This document shows positions 52,834 to 62,102 of a stretch of DNA of 64,000 bases, in pieces; the first letter of the stretch is position 1; every line of letters starts with the position of its first letter. The DNA comes from Bacillus sp. CH30_1T. Its GTDB lineage: Bacteria > Bacillota > Bacilli > Bacillales > Bacillaceae_B. A program made the translations under genes and the position numbers. The DNA is taken from positions 720,469 to 784,468 of the forward strand of contig NZ_VTUY01000004.1 in NCBI RefSeq assembly GCF_008364765.1, given 5' to 3'. Below the pieces are notes generated by a model, which was not told the DNA's origin, made no database searches, and worked only from the letters and a program-made list of their open reading frames with translations.

Positions 52834-53313
52834 TCAGATAAATAAGTTCACTTTACCATTTTCAGCATCCGCTAAATACGCAGCTACTCCAGCATATTCA
52901 ATTTCTTCTAATAATTCGTCTTTGTGTAAACCTAATAAATCCATTGTCATGGTACACGCAACCAGTTTGATTTCTTGTTCCCTTGCCATGTCAATTAAAT
53001 CAGGTAATGGCATAGCATTATGCTTCTTCATAACTCCTTTGATCATTTTAGGACCCATTCCCATGAAATTCATGTTGGATAATCCTAGTTTATCTGCGCC
53101 ACGAGGCATCATATACCCAAACATTTTCTCCATAAATCCTTTTTTCACTGGTACCATTTCTTCTTTTCTTAAAGCATTCAATCCCCAGAATGTATGGAAA
53201 ATGGTTACATCATGATCATAAGCTGCAGCACCGTTCGCAATAATATATGCAGCCATCGCTTTATCGTAATCTCCACTAAAGAGAATAATATTGGTTGTTT
53301 TTCTTTCTGACAT
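52834..53313 (-). CDS. yrkE: DsrE/DsrF-like sulfur-relay protein (YrkE-like)
   Basis: A 159-residue DsrE-superfamily protein. TTNIILFSGDYDKAMAAYII and NMNFMGMGPKMIKGVMKKHN are the recognisable blocks; LVACTMTMDLLGL contains the conserved cysteine. B. subtilis YrkE (160 aa) is alike. It probably carries sulfane sulfur between the TusA-type partners encoded on either side. GGAGGAGATACA precedes the ATG. Confidence 0.88.
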   Translation of the reverse strand: MSERKTTNIILFSGDYDKAMAAYIIANGAAAYDHDVTIFHTFWGLNALRKEEMVPVKKGFMEKMFGYMMPRGADKLGLSNMNFMGMGPKMIKGVMKKHNAMPLPDLIDMAREQEIKLVACTMTMDLLGLHKDELLEEIEYAGVAAYLADAENGKVNLFI

Positions 53314-53362
53314 TGTATCTCCTCCTATTTACTATCAGGGGTATTGATCCCCTTAAAAAAAT

Positions 53363-53590
53363 TTATCCTTTTTTGATCCAGAATGTAAATACATCATTTT
53401 CTTCATTTGAATCGAGCAATTCATGTCCAGTAGATTTAGCCCATGCTGTTAAGTCACTTTTAGCACCTTTATCCGTTGTTTGAACCTCTAAAATTTGACC
53501 AGCCTCAATTTCTTTTATTGCCTTTCGAGTTTTTACAATCGGCATCGGGCAGGCTAATCCTTTTGCATCTAATACTTTATCTGCGTTCAT
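53363..53590 (-). CDS. yrkI: TusA-family sulfurtransferase (YrkI-like)
   Basis: A 75-residue single-domain TusA protein. The sulfur-accepting cysteine lies in [18 protein letters not shown] near residue 16, matching YrkI (75 aa). The two TusA domains of the operon (this one and the N-domain of YrkF) are nearly identical in the CPMPIVKT region, suggesting duplication. First gene of the operon; operator and promoter lie just upstream. Confidence 0.9.
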   Translation of the reverse strand: MNADKVLDAKGLACPMPIVKTRKAIKEIEAGQILEVQTTDKGAKSDLTAWAKSTGHELLDSNEENDVFTFWIKKG

Positions 53591-53622
53591 TAAAAATTCC
53601 TCCTACGAATGATAGTTTTAAA

Positions 53623-53665
53623 ATACCTATAAGGGTATATTATATGATATAAAAAAAGATGTCAA
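53623..53665 (-). promoter_or_regulatory. Promoter with CstR/CsoR-like operator for the yrk operon
   Basis: TTGACA (53660-53665), 17-bp spacer and TAATAT (53637-53642) overlap the box ATACC-TATAAG-GGTAT at 53623-53638. Such boxes are used by CsoR-like sulfurtransferase repressors (CstR), which sense persulfides. No CstR gene is seen in the window. The remaining part of the 53591-53996 gap shows no gene apart from a 20-codon ORF that I reject. Confidence 0.7.
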
Positions 53666-53953
53666 CTCATCTTGTTTCAACAAATGTAAATGATTCTTTT
53701 GATTGTGTGATAATGCGAAAATAAGGACCGTTCCTTTCCTCTATATCCCGCAGGAGTTAAGTGCCTTCCGCTACATTCCACTCTTTGCTTCTACATTTTT
53801 TCTGCATATAAGTATAGATAGAAAAACACAAAAAAGCTCCTTTTCTAGATATGTTGATTGTTTCTTCCAAACAAATTATCTACAAAGGAGTAAATGAAAA
53901 TTTTGTTAACTAATATATCAGTGTATCAGTCCATAGAGATTTATAAAAACAGC

Positions 53954-53989
53954 TAAAAAAATGAGTACAATTTCTCCAATTGTACTCAT
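53954..53989 (-). terminator. Terminator after the M24 peptidase
   Basis: ATGAGTACAATT / AATTGTACTCAT stem followed by TTTTTTTAG on the minus strand. Confidence 0.88.
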
Positions 53990-53996
53990 TCTCTCA

Positions 53997-55259
53997 TTAT
54001 ATAAGATAGAACGTCATTTGCCTTTTTGCCATATATTCCAAACGGTTTTGAATGAACGCAACGGGTTCCTCAAGATAGATCGGGATAACCTGATTCCATT
54101 CAGGAATAAATTGTTTGATGTTGAACTCCATGGCATAGCATGTATTTGCTGTTAGAGGGAGGTCACCTTTTATGGGGATGTCTCTTTGTTGATCATATAA
54201 TCCCATTAAGGCCCCTGCTTCATGGCAGTGGTTTCCTATGGGGTGAGAATAAAGCATCGCCTCTATCTCCTCATCTCTTGCCTTGTTCATCGCACTTTGA
54301 AATACTTCATTTCCTGTTCTTCCCACTTTCATTTCTTCTGTAATGATATCTTCAAACCTTAAGGCTGTTTGTAATGCGGATTGAAGACCTTCAGGAGCTT
54401 CTTCCTCGCCTGGATAGAGAATGTATGCGAGTTGCTGGGTGTCTGTCGCTAAACCGAGATAACGAATACCAAAATCCAAATGTACAATATCTCCACATCG
54501 AATGATTTCCCCTTCTAATCGTTCCAACGCTGCCCCTTTTCTTTGTAAATCCACCGTAGGGTAAAATGACGTTTCCATTCCTAAATCCAAGACGCGTTGC
54601 CTTATCCAATCGACTACATCTTCTGTCGTTGTTATACCTGGATGGATAACCGCTCCGGATAAAGCTTCTGCCGCTATTTGCCTCGCAAGTTCCGCTATTG
54701 AAGGATAGGCTGTGAGTTCCTTCGATGACCTAATTGACAGCCAATCAACTATGATGTGCTGAGCAGACACAAATTTATGTGAGTACTCATCGAGTAATAT
54801 GCTTAAATGTTGGTAAAACGAATGACTTAAACCATCACTTGCAGCAAACGTCGGGGAATAGTTCAATGCAATTGTATCAGGGTAATGAACTTCTACAATT
54901 CGTTTAAGGCACTCCCATTGATCACAATCTTCCGGCTTCCAGACACGTTCATAAAATGGCTCAAAGTTCGGATTAGGATGCAGTACCCACCTTTTCATTT
55001 GTTGATCTCCGTCAAGATAAAACACTAGAATCGTCAATCTCCCGGAACCGTCTATTGATGACGGATAGAGACTTTTCAGAACAGGATCTTCATTATACTC
55101 TCTGCCCGCAATAATCCACATATCAAGATTATGCTTTTTCATTAAGGAAGGTAAAAGGGTATTAAGTCGATGAAATAGCCATCGGTTCTGTGTTTCTTCT
55201 CTTTTCTTCAACGGAAGAATTCCCTGTAAATGTTTCTTATCACCACTCATGGGTATCAC
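53997..55259 (-). CDS. M24-family metallopeptidase (Xaa-Pro peptidase-like)
   Basis: A 420-residue pita-bread-fold peptidase. The metal ligands can be traced: Asp in VHLDFGI, Asp in GLATDTQQ, His in YSHPIGNHCHEAG, and Glu in CYAMEFNI. The N-terminal half (about residues 1-190) is the creatinase-like domain. The last Glu ligand is less obvious near the C-terminus (YLEEPVAF), so activity should be checked. Probable function is prolidase-type dipeptide hydrolysis. Monocistronic. Confidence 0.82.
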   Translation of the reverse strand: MIPMSGDKKHLQGILPLKKREETQNRWLFHRLNTLLPSLMKKHNLDMWIIAGREYNEDPVLKSLYPSSIDGSGRLTILVFYLDGDQQMKRWVLHPNPNFEPFYERVWKPEDCDQWECLKRIVEVHYPDTIALNYSPTFAASDGLSHSFYQHLSILLDEYSHKFVSAQHIIVDWLSIRSSKELTAYPSIAELARQIAAEALSGAVIHPGITTTEDVVDWIRQRVLDLGMETSFYPTVDLQRKGAALERLEGEIIRCGDIVHLDFGIRYLGLATDTQQLAYILYPGEEEAPEGLQSALQTALRFEDIITEEMKVGRTGNEVFQSAMNKARDEEIEAMLYSHPIGNHCHEAGALMGLYDQQRDIPIKGDLPLTANTCYAMEFNIKQFIPEWNQVIPIYLEEPVAFIQNRLEYMAKRQMTFYLI

Positions 55260-55382
55260 TCCCTTTTTTCATTAATTTTATTACATTTTCGACAAAAAAT
55301 GATTTTTCCCTTCAAAAAAATAAATATGACCATTAGATAAAATCCCCCCAATGGTCAGCAAGTTCCTATGTATACTCTTATG

Positions 55383-56342
55383 TTAAATGGTTCTTTCACC
55401 ACTAATTACTTCTTTCTGTAGATAGTCTACAAACTCTCCGAGATGACGGGGTGAACAGATATCTTCTTCTAATAGAGGAATTCGATATAACGTCTGGTTT
55501 GTAAACTTCTCCCTCATCAGCTTTAGATAAAACTTTTCCTGGTCCCTCCTTTTTTGCAGGAACTCTCCATCTGCCTGAGTCGGGAGGATCTTATTTATGA
55601 TCAGTCCTCCAATATTCAATCCATGCTTAGACATCAAATCAATGGCTTTTTCTGTTTCCAGTATCGGGAGCCTTTCAGGAACCAGTACAAAGATAAATCC
55701 TGTTCTTTTTTCATCCAGTAGAATCTCCCGTACTCTAGAAAACTTTTCACGACGCTTTTGCAGGACATCATAAATGGGGTCCTCTACCGGCTCGCCATCA
55801 TTTAATAGCTGTGAATAGTTCTTGTTTGTTTTCTTCCTTCTTTCAAGCATCCCGTCCATCCAGACTCCCATGAGTTCAGGAAGAGATAAAAGACGTATCG
55901 TGTGACCTGTAGGTGCTGTGTCAAAAATGATCTTATCGAACTCATTTCCTTCTTCGAGAATGATGGAAACCATCCGGTCAAATAAGGCAGCTTCTTCTGC
56001 CCCGGGTGCTGAAGCAGCCATATCGATTTGACGGTGTACCTCATTAACCATCTTTGATTTAACCATTCCCTTTAAATTTCGTTTCACTCCGTTAATATAA
56101 TCCTGTGTTTCAATCTCCGGATTAATTTCTATCCCCCATAGATTTTTGAGTAGGGGAGTTTTATCCCCCTTAATTTCCTTGTGAAAAATATCACCCAGGT
56201 TATGTGCGGGGTCTGTTGAGATGATTAGCGTCTTTTCTCCCTTATTCGCAAACATTAAGGCTATAGCAGAAGCAGATGTTGATTTTCCTACACCTCCTTT
56301 ACCTCCTACAAAAAGAATTGACTGTTGTTGTAATTCATTCAT
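55383..56342 (-). CDS. ArsA/Get3-like ATPase
   Basis: A 319-residue P-loop ATPase of the ArsA family. The deviant Walker A is GGKGGVGKST near residues 13-22, the switch-I aspartate is in DPAHNLGD, and the hallmark DTAPTGHTIRLL is present. There is only one ATPase half and no cysteine triad for arsenite, so it is not an arsenic pump subunit. The preceding gene encodes a small CC-ending protein often found with such ATPases. The start at 56342 follows GGAGGGGG by 8 nt. Role unknown; client-protein targeting is one idea. Confidence 0.85.
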   Translation of the reverse strand: MNELQQQSILFVGGKGGVGKSTSASAIALMFANKGEKTLIISTDPAHNLGDIFHKEIKGDKTPLLKNLWGIEINPEIETQDYINGVKRNLKGMVKSKMVNEVHRQIDMAASAPGAEEAALFDRMVSIILEEGNEFDKIIFDTAPTGHTIRLLSLPELMGVWMDGMLERRKKTNKNYSQLLNDGEPVEDPIYDVLQKRREKFSRVREILLDEKRTGFIFVLVPERLPILETEKAIDLMSKHGLNIGGLIINKILPTQADGEFLQKRRDQEKFYLKLMREKFTNQTLYRIPLLEEDICSPRHLGEFVDYLQKEVISGERTI

Positions 56343-56365
56343 GTACATATCCCCCTCCCTATATT

Positions 56366-56635
56366 TTAACAACATCTGATTCCATCCAAGGGCGAATGCT
56401 CCATTCCCATCCTTAAATGCCAATCGTGAAATTTCTCTATAATATACGGATAAAGTTCCAATGTGTAATAAAAAACGGGATTAGGCAGGCCAAGCATATC
56501 TGAATAGAGCAATAATAAGAATAAATCATCCTCATCCCTCAATTCCCTGGCGATTTCCGTTTTGTGAGGAAGGCGAATCATTTCATCGTATAGCTGTATG
56601 ATTCTTTTAAACTTTTCTTTCATAGACGAATCCAT
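56366..56635 (-). CDS. Cory-CC-star-type small protein (ArsA-ATPase partner)
   Basis: An 89-residue helical protein that ends in two cysteines before the stop (GIRCC). The core KFKRIIQLYDEMIRLPHK and PNPVFYYTLELYPYIIEKFH match the small Cory-CC-star family, which is encoded next to ArsA-like ATPases. The two terminal cysteines could bind a metal or be the ATPase's client signal. ATG at 56635 follows GGAGGGGAACACGA. It lies 23 bp before the ATPase start, so the two are co-translated. Confidence 0.75.
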   Translation of the reverse strand: MDSSMKEKFKRIIQLYDEMIRLPHKTEIARELRDEDDLFLLLLYSDMLGLPNPVFYYTLELYPYIIEKFHDWHLRMGMEHSPLDGIRCC

Positions 56636-56713
56636 TCGTGTTCCCCTCCCTATAGTTGTGTCTGTAAAGTGACATGATAATTTCGATAATCTTGTTCCTC
56701 CTTCAATAATAAG

Positions 56714-56746
56714 TAGAAAAAGGGCACTCGAGCCCGAGTCACCCTT
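56714..56746 (-). terminator. Terminator after cstA
   Basis: AAGGGTGACTCG / CGAGTGCCCTT stem followed by TTTCTAC on the minus strand, just past the cstA stop codon. Confidence 0.8.
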
Positions 56747-56759
56747 ATCTATCTCCTGA

Positions 56760-58502
56760 CTAAGCAGAGAACTGTGAAGGATCATCTCCCTTTTTAGATA
56801 GGGAAGATGCTGCAGTAATTAAAATCCATAAAGTGAAAATGAGAATGATACTACCAAAGATAAAGAGCAGCATATTCCCTTCTGATTCACCAACACCTGA
56901 CCATTCAAACACGACTTGGTTAATCATCGCCCATAAGGTCATGAACATAAGGAATACCATCGGAATTAAGGTAGCGATATAATTCCTTCCTTGACGCTTA
57001 AGCCAGATGGTAATCAAAAGTAAACTGATTCCAGCAAGCAATTGGTTGGATGTACCAAAAAGCGGCCAAAGAAGGTATCCACCCGACCCGAATCCTTTAG
57101 GGCCTTGAGGTAATAAAGTTAAGGCTGCACTTGAAACAACGGCAATCGTCGTTGCAACATGAGCATTAGTTAAAGGATTTACGTTGTACTCTTCTCCCAA
57201 CTCGGCAATGATATATCGCATCAGTCGAACAGAAGAGTCCAATGTTGTTGCAGCGAAGCTCACAATGATCACTGAAACAATCGTAGCTGCGATATCAGCA
57301 GGAATTCCAACACCAGTTGCAAGTTGTCCGGCTCCTTGGATGAAGACACCCAGCCCAGCACCGCTTGCTGCAGCAAAACCACTGTAAGTCGCTTGGAATT
57401 CTTCCACATTCGGGAAAAATGTAATACATGCAATGATTGCTATCAATGCAAGTGCCCCTTCACCTACAGCTCCTAAATACCCTACGAAGCGTGCATCCGT
57501 TTCTTTATCCAACTGTTTTGACGATGTGCCTGATGAAACCAATCCGTGAAATCCGGATATGGCACCGCAGGCAATCGTGATAAATAGTAACGGGAACCAG
57601 GAAACATCTGCAGCTCCGTTTGTCATTGGTGCGGTAATTTCAGGATTTGTAAATAGGAGACCAAGATAAAGCAATCCTAAACCAACAATTAATTGATGGG
57701 AATTGATATAATCACGTGGTTGTAATAGCTTCCAAACCGGTAGAGTTGAAGCTATGTACACATAAATCATCAGAATGACGATCCACACGAGGAAAGCCAT
57801 GCTTGTTGAACTCAAGCCAAACAATGATGTGGCCTCTTGTCCACCAAAATAACGAACTAAATCAATTTGCAAAAATTCAACCCGGCTGGCAATGACAGCT
57901 GATGCATACATGACTGCCAGTGCAACGATTGAAGGCATTAACATGCTGCCATTACGTTTGTAAACTGAATATCCAATCCATATCGCAAGTGGGATCTGAA
58001 TGAAAACTGATACAACACTTGCAGGGAATGTAATAAATAGATTTGCGATTACCCATGCAAATACTGCATTAACCATTAATACAAGAATTAATATAATAAA
58101 CAGAAATAGTACTTTTGCTCTTTTCCCTATTAACTTATTGGCTAATGAACCGACGGATTGTCCCTTATTACGGACTGAAAGAACCAAGGTTCCAAAATCA
58201 TGCACCCCGGCTGCAAATACTGTCCCTAAAATGACCCACAGAAATGCTGGAAGCCATCCCCAGTAAACGGCGATTGCAGGTCCTACAATCGGAGCCGCCC
58301 CCGCTACAGAAGTAAAATGGTGACCCCAAAGAACAAACTTATTCGTTGGGACGAAATCGACACCATCTTTGTATTGGTGTGCAGGCGTCACATAATTCGG
58401 ATCCAGACGGTACACCCTCTCAGCAATAAGCTTGGAATAATATTTATACCCAAGTAAAAAAACAATCCCTCCTATTACCGCTAACCATATTCCACCCATC
58501 AA
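56760..58502 (-). CDS. cstA: Carbon starvation protein A (CstA-like peptide/pyruvate transporter)
   Basis: A 580-residue polytopic membrane protein with 16 or so helices. Signature stretches are HHFTSVAGAAPIVGPAIAVY in the first quarter, FGTLVLSVRNKGQSVGSLA, and GFGSGGYLLWPLFGTSNQLL near the end. CstA-family proteins import peptides or pyruvate under carbon limitation. It is upstream of the small CC protein and ArsA-like ATPase but separated from them by a terminator. The gene name cstA here means carbon starvation, unrelated to the sulfurtransferase CstA. Confidence 0.93.
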   Translation of the reverse strand: MMGGIWLAVIGGIVFLLGYKYYSKLIAERVYRLDPNYVTPAHQYKDGVDFVPTNKFVLWGHHFTSVAGAAPIVGPAIAVYWGWLPAFLWVILGTVFAAGVHDFGTLVLSVRNKGQSVGSLANKLIGKRAKVLFLFIILILVLMVNAVFAWVIANLFITFPASVVSVFIQIPLAIWIGYSVYKRNGSMLMPSIVALAVMYASAVIASRVEFLQIDLVRYFGGQEATSLFGLSSTSMAFLVWIVILMIYVYIASTLPVWKLLQPRDYINSHQLIVGLGLLYLGLLFTNPEITAPMTNGAADVSWFPLLFITIACGAISGFHGLVSSGTSSKQLDKETDARFVGYLGAVGEGALALIAIIACITFFPNVEEFQATYSGFAAASGAGLGVFIQGAGQLATGVGIPADIAATIVSVIIVSFAATTLDSSVRLMRYIIAELGEEYNVNPLTNAHVATTIAVVSSAALTLLPQGPKGFGSGGYLLWPLFGTSNQLLAGISLLLITIWLKRQGRNYIATLIPMVFLMFMTLWAMINQVVFEWSGVGESEGNMLLFIFGSIILIFTLWILITAASSLSKKGDDPSQFSA

Positions 58503-58634
58503 ATTCCTCCTTCTTCTTTTAATTTGTATACATTAAAATATCTGAATTTTTGGAATGTATACGCTTACTACATTTTACATTGGGTTTTTATGGATTTCAA
58601 TGAGAACATTTACTCTTATTGTCTTATAAACCAA

Positions 58635-58667
58635 ACAAAAAGACAGATTCATTAATAGAATCTGCCT
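58635..58667 (-). terminator. Terminator after the Spo0M-like gene
   Basis: AGGCAGATTC / GAATCTGTCT stem with TTTTTG tail on the minus strand. Confidence 0.8.
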
Positions 58668-58672
58668 TAGAG

Positions 58673-59077
58673 TTAAACGACGTATATGCTATCCTCATCT
58701 GTCGGATCTACCGCTTGGGGTATGTCTACTGTGGTTCTTAAAATGGTTTTGTTAGCATCCGTTGTTTTGGGATGAGCGGAAGATGTAGGAAACCTGAAAG
58801 AGATCCTCTTTTCTTCAGCCGCACCGATTGTTCCGATATTATCAAGGATAATCGTGTCTAAATCTTTTTCATGATAGGAAAAGTCACTATCTTTTTTATC
58901 CTCCTCATATTTTTCAAGAAGCAATAAACGAATTTCATTAATAGGCTGATCGGCCATACCACCGATCAAAACGACTTCACCTTCAATTGGATCTCCAGGA
59001 GAAACTTTAGTTTTGTGCACGATTGTATCTACTTTAACATGCCCTATCCCAATACTTGACAAAAACTGTTTAAACAT
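58673..59077 (-). CDS. Spo0M-like protein, single-domain (half length)
   Basis: A 134-residue protein similar to the N-terminal arrestin-like domain of Spo0M. The start IGIGHVKVDTIVHKTKVSPGDPIEGEV and the end DIPQAVDPTDEDSIYV (each shown in part elsewhere) follow the Spo0M plan, but B. subtilis Spo0M has 258 residues. It could be a natural short family member or a gene cut after its first domain. I see no second-domain remnant downstream; the terminator comes at once, which favours an intact short gene. Sporulation control is only inferred. Confidence 0.7.
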   Translation of the reverse strand: MFKQFLSSIGIGHVKVDTIVHKTKVSPGDPIEGEVVLIGGMADQPINEIRLLLLEKYEEDKKDSDFSYHEKDLDTIILDNIGTIGAAEEKRISFRFPTSSAHPKTTDANKTILRTTVDIPQAVDPTDEDSIYVV

Positions 59078-59206
59078 ATTTCAGCCACCTTTCCTATACC
59101 TAATTGTCTTTACCCTATCATGTACCCCTCTTATTCATCTATTCCTACATATTCTTCGAGTTTTCCGCAAACAATATGAGAGAAACATTGGAAAGGAGTG
59201 AATAAA

Positions 59207-59536
59207 ATGAAAAAAATGGTTATAACTATCTTAGCTGTATTCTTGTTTAGCTTGAGTTTTGGTACATTTGCAGCAGCAGAAGGTGAACCACAAACACCTA
59301 AGGTAAACCTTACTGAAGAACAAAAAACTGAGCTTGCCAAATTGCATGAACAAATGTATTCAACAAAAAAAGAACTTGTGAACAAATATGTAGAATATGG
59401 CGTCTTCTCAAAAGAACAGGGAGATAACGTACTTAAAATGATGGAAGCTAAGTATCAAAAACTGAAGGAAAATGACTACATGATGAGATGGCATCCACAT
59501 ACACACCATGGAAAAAGACTAGATCAAAGAGAGTAA
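59207..59536 (+). CDS. YckD-like small exported protein (DUF2680)
   Basis: A 109-residue secreted protein. Signal peptide MKKMVITILAVFLFSLSFG with a cleavage site near AAA-EG. The mature region LTEEQKTELAKLHEQMYSTK and YVEYGVFSKEQGDNVLKMME is the DUF2680 pattern seen in B. subtilis YckD. A histidine-rich tail (WHPHTHHGK) may bind metal. ATG at 59207 follows GGAGTGAATAAA; the GTG three codons earlier is part of the RBS. Function unknown. Confidence 0.8.
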   Translation: MKKMVITILAVFLFSLSFGTFAAAEGEPQTPKVNLTEEQKTELAKLHEQMYSTKKELVNKYVEYGVFSKEQGDNVLKMMEAKYQKLKENDYMMRWHPHTHHGKRLDQRE

Positions 59537-59594
59537 GCGGAAGGGCTTTTTTTGCCCTTCCCTACTTAAATGATCAGAATACCTCCTCCAGTAA

Positions 59595-60614
59595 TCAGTA
59601 AAGGTTCTTCATAATTCCAGACACCTTGTTTATTTCTTCCATTGAAACATCATAATGAGTGGTAAAACGTACAAGAGTAGAGCCAAAGGTCACTGCCAGA
59701 ATCCCCTTTTCTTTTAACTCATCAATGAATTGCTCTGATGTGACCCCTCTTCCCTTTACATCTGCAACGACAATATTTGTATCAACTTGATTGATTACTT
59801 CTATACCCTTACAGGCTTGAAGGGTTTCTTTAAGTACGATTGCTTTCTCATGATCTTCCACTAATCGTTCCCTCATAGTTGTTAATGCAACCAATCCAGG
59901 AGCTGCAATCATTCCTACCTGTCTTAAGCCACCCCCTAACCGTTTTCTCCACTTTCGGGCACGATTTATAAATGTATGATCACCTGCGACAATAGACCCT
60001 ATAGGGGCACCCAACCCTTTGGATAAGCATATTTGCACAGTATCACAATGATCAGTGAACTCCCTAATATCTCTTCCACTAGCATATACGGCATTAAAGA
60101 GCCGTGCTCCATCCATGTGCACTGGAATTGAATGTTTTTTCCCAAGGGCATAGATCGCCTTCATATTCTCTGGAGACACAATTGCTCCACCTGCACGATT
60201 ATGTGTATTCTCCACACAAATGAGCCCAGTTTCTGGAAAATGCTGATCTTCAGTACGAATAGCTGCTTCTACCTCAATCGGATCCATCTCTCCATTAGTC
60301 CCATCAATCGTACGTGTTTGGACACCTGCCAATGCAGCAACCGCTCCTGATTCATAGTAGAAAATATGAGAATTCGCTTCTAATAGAATTTCATTCCCTG
60401 GACATGTGTGTGTTAAAACTGCAACTTGGTTGCCTTGAGTACCACTTGTTACAAATAGGGCCGCTTCTTTACCAAGTAAAGTGGCCGCTTCTCTCTCAAG
60501 CTTTATGACTGTAGGATCTTCTCCATACACATCATCCCCTACTTCAGCCTCGAGCGCAGCCCTTCGCATTTCTTCCGTTGGTTTTGTTACTGTATCACTT
60601 CTTAAATCGATCAA
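59595..60614 (-). CDS. ltaE: Low-specificity L-threonine aldolase
   Basis: A 339-residue PLP enzyme (fold type I). [12 protein letters not shown] at the N-terminus, [19 protein letters not shown] and the PLP-lysine segment [12 protein letters not shown] are all family hallmarks. It cleaves L-threonine or L-allo-threonine to glycine and acetaldehyde. Monocistronic; ATG at 60614 after AGGAGG. Confidence 0.93.
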   Translation of the reverse strand: MIDLRSDTVTKPTEEMRRAALEAEVGDDVYGEDPTVIKLEREAATLLGKEAALFVTSGTQGNQVAVLTHTCPGNEILLEANSHIFYYESGAVAALAGVQTRTIDGTNGEMDPIEVEAAIRTEDQHFPETGLICVENTHNRAGGAIVSPENMKAIYALGKKHSIPVHMDGARLFNAVYASGRDIREFTDHCDTVQICLSKGLGAPIGSIVAGDHTFINRARKWRKRLGGGLRQVGMIAAPGLVALTTMRERLVEDHEKAIVLKETLQACKGIEVINQVDTNIVVADVKGRGVTSEQFIDELKEKGILAVTFGSTLVRFTTHYDVSMEEINKVSGIMKNLY

Positions 60615-60834
60615 AATGAAATACCTCCTCTTAAAACTTTAACTAGATTCATTATAACAAAGGAAGGCGTTTGACGAATCAATCTTCAGATGAATAAAAG
60701 ACCATACAAAATACCCAGAAAAAATATAATTATAGGAATATTCAAAACATTTACCTTTTTTATATGTTACTATTTTAATAATCAATTACCTGAACGAAAT
60801 GAGTAAATAAAGCCAGTTAGAGGAGAAGGATCAT

Positions 60835-62091
60835 ATGACAATCGGTTCTAAAATCCGCTTTCACAGACTAAAACGAAATTTAACACAAGAAGATTTATCA
60901 AAAGGGATTATTTCCGTATCATATCTTTCCAAACTTGAAAACAATCAAGTTACTCCGTCAAATGACATAATTAATTTACTCTGTGACCGATTAGGTGTGA
61001 ATAATCTTCTTGATACGACTGACCAATTGAACAAACTACTTGAGAGATGGAACCATTCCTTACTGTGGAATAAAACAGAGGACGCCAAGTCGATCAATAA
61101 GGTCGTAAGGAAGGACCTTGATCAGACGGATGATCTCATTCCACATTTATTCTATAAGATCCTTTGCTTCCGTGTTCAATTAATTAAAGGGAACCTTCAG
61201 AACGCGTTGGAACACATGAAACAAATCCAATCCAATTATAAAGAACTGACCGATACATTAAAATTCTATTATCACAAATACAAAGGTAACTATTATTATT
61301 TGATTAAAGAGTACGATAAAGCTAAAGGAGAATTGAAAGAAGCTGAAACCTGCTATGTACTTGGAAATGTGATTAATGAAGAAGAAAGAGCTGATTTATA
61401 TTATTTATTCAGCCTGGTATTGACCCGTTTAAATAGATATCGTTTGGCAATATTCTACGGAGAGAAGTCACTCTCTATTTTCCAAGGGGTCTACTTTCAG
61501 AAAAGATGTGCTGAGGTGCATTTGATTTTAGGAATATGCTATCGGCGTATACATTATAGCGAAGAAGCGTTAAAGCATTATGAGTGGGCCAATTTCATTT
61601 CTCAATCCATAGACTATACGTCGTTAAATTCAAAGGTAGAACAAAACCTGGGATATTTAAAATCATTTATGAACAAGAGCGATGAAGCCATTCAGCATTA
61701 TTTGCGAAGTATTGAATTGAAAGGGTCAGACGAAGAAGGAAAGCTTTACTCTATTCTCTCTCTGGTCAAGGAATATTATAAAAAGAACCAATTTTCCGAG
61801 GTGCGTTTCTGGTTACCTAAAGGATTAAACCTTTGTTCTAAAGAAAAGTTCCCGGATAAATTTTATCAATTATCTTATTATCAGTTTGCTTTAAATGATT
61901 TCCCACAAGGTTTTGAAGCGTTTATGAAGGAGTATGCACTGCCCTTCTTTAAAAAGAGCGGATCCCATCTATTATATGCTGAGTATTCTAAATTCCTTGG
62001 CCAATATTACCAAGGGGTTAGAAAATATAAATATGCAGCATTTCATCTAAATGAAGCTAATCTCATTTATGAAGAAATGTTAACTGTATAG
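60835..62091 (+). CDS. RRNPP-type regulator: N-terminal HTH plus TPR repeats
   Basis: A 418-residue transcription factor. The N-terminal 60 residues form a Xre-like HTH (LTQEDLSKGIISVSYLSKLE, PSNDIINLLCDRLG). The rest is a chain of tetratricopeptide-like helices (for example YLIKEYDKAKGELKEAETCY, HYSEEALKHYEWANF, NKSDEAIQHYLRSIEL). This is the PlcR/NprR architecture, in which a re-imported peptide binds the TPR groove. An ORF for a 38-residue secreted peptide starts 11 bp downstream with its RBS overlapping this stop codon. RBS AGAGGAGAAGGATCAT. It is not an orthologue I can name. Confidence 0.88.
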   Translation: MTIGSKIRFHRLKRNLTQEDLSKGIISVSYLSKLENNQVTPSNDIINLLCDRLGVNNLLDTTDQLNKLLERWNHSLLWNKTEDAKSINKVVRKDLDQTDDLIPHLFYKILCFRVQLIKGNLQNALEHMKQIQSNYKELTDTLKFYYHKYKGNYYYLIKEYDKAKGELKEAETCYVLGNVINEEERADLYYLFSLVLTRLNRYRLAIFYGEKSLSIFQGVYFQKRCAEVHLILGICYRRIHYSEEALKHYEWANFISQSIDYTSLNSKVEQNLGYLKSFMNKSDEAIQHYLRSIELKGSDEEGKLYSILSLVKEYYKKNQFSEVRFWLPKGLNLCSKEKFPDKFYQLSYYQFALNDFPQGFEAFMKEYALPFFKKSGSHLLYAEYSKFLGQYYQGVRKYKYAAFHLNEANLIYEEMLTV

Positions 62092-62102
62092 GAGGTGAAA
62101 GG

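Noticed and set aside
53894..53956. 20-codon + strand ORF (MKILLTNISVY...) preceded by AAAGGAG
   Set aside because: Spacing from the RBS is only about three bases, no promoter is evident, and it ends in the terminator of the convergent gene. It may be a remnant, but I cannot support it as a gene.
59539..59561. GGAAGGGC-TTTTTTT-GCCCTTCC as a terminator for the YckD-like gene
   Set aside because: The T-run is in the loop, not after the stem, so it is not a normal intrinsic terminator, although it may still stabilise the 3' end.
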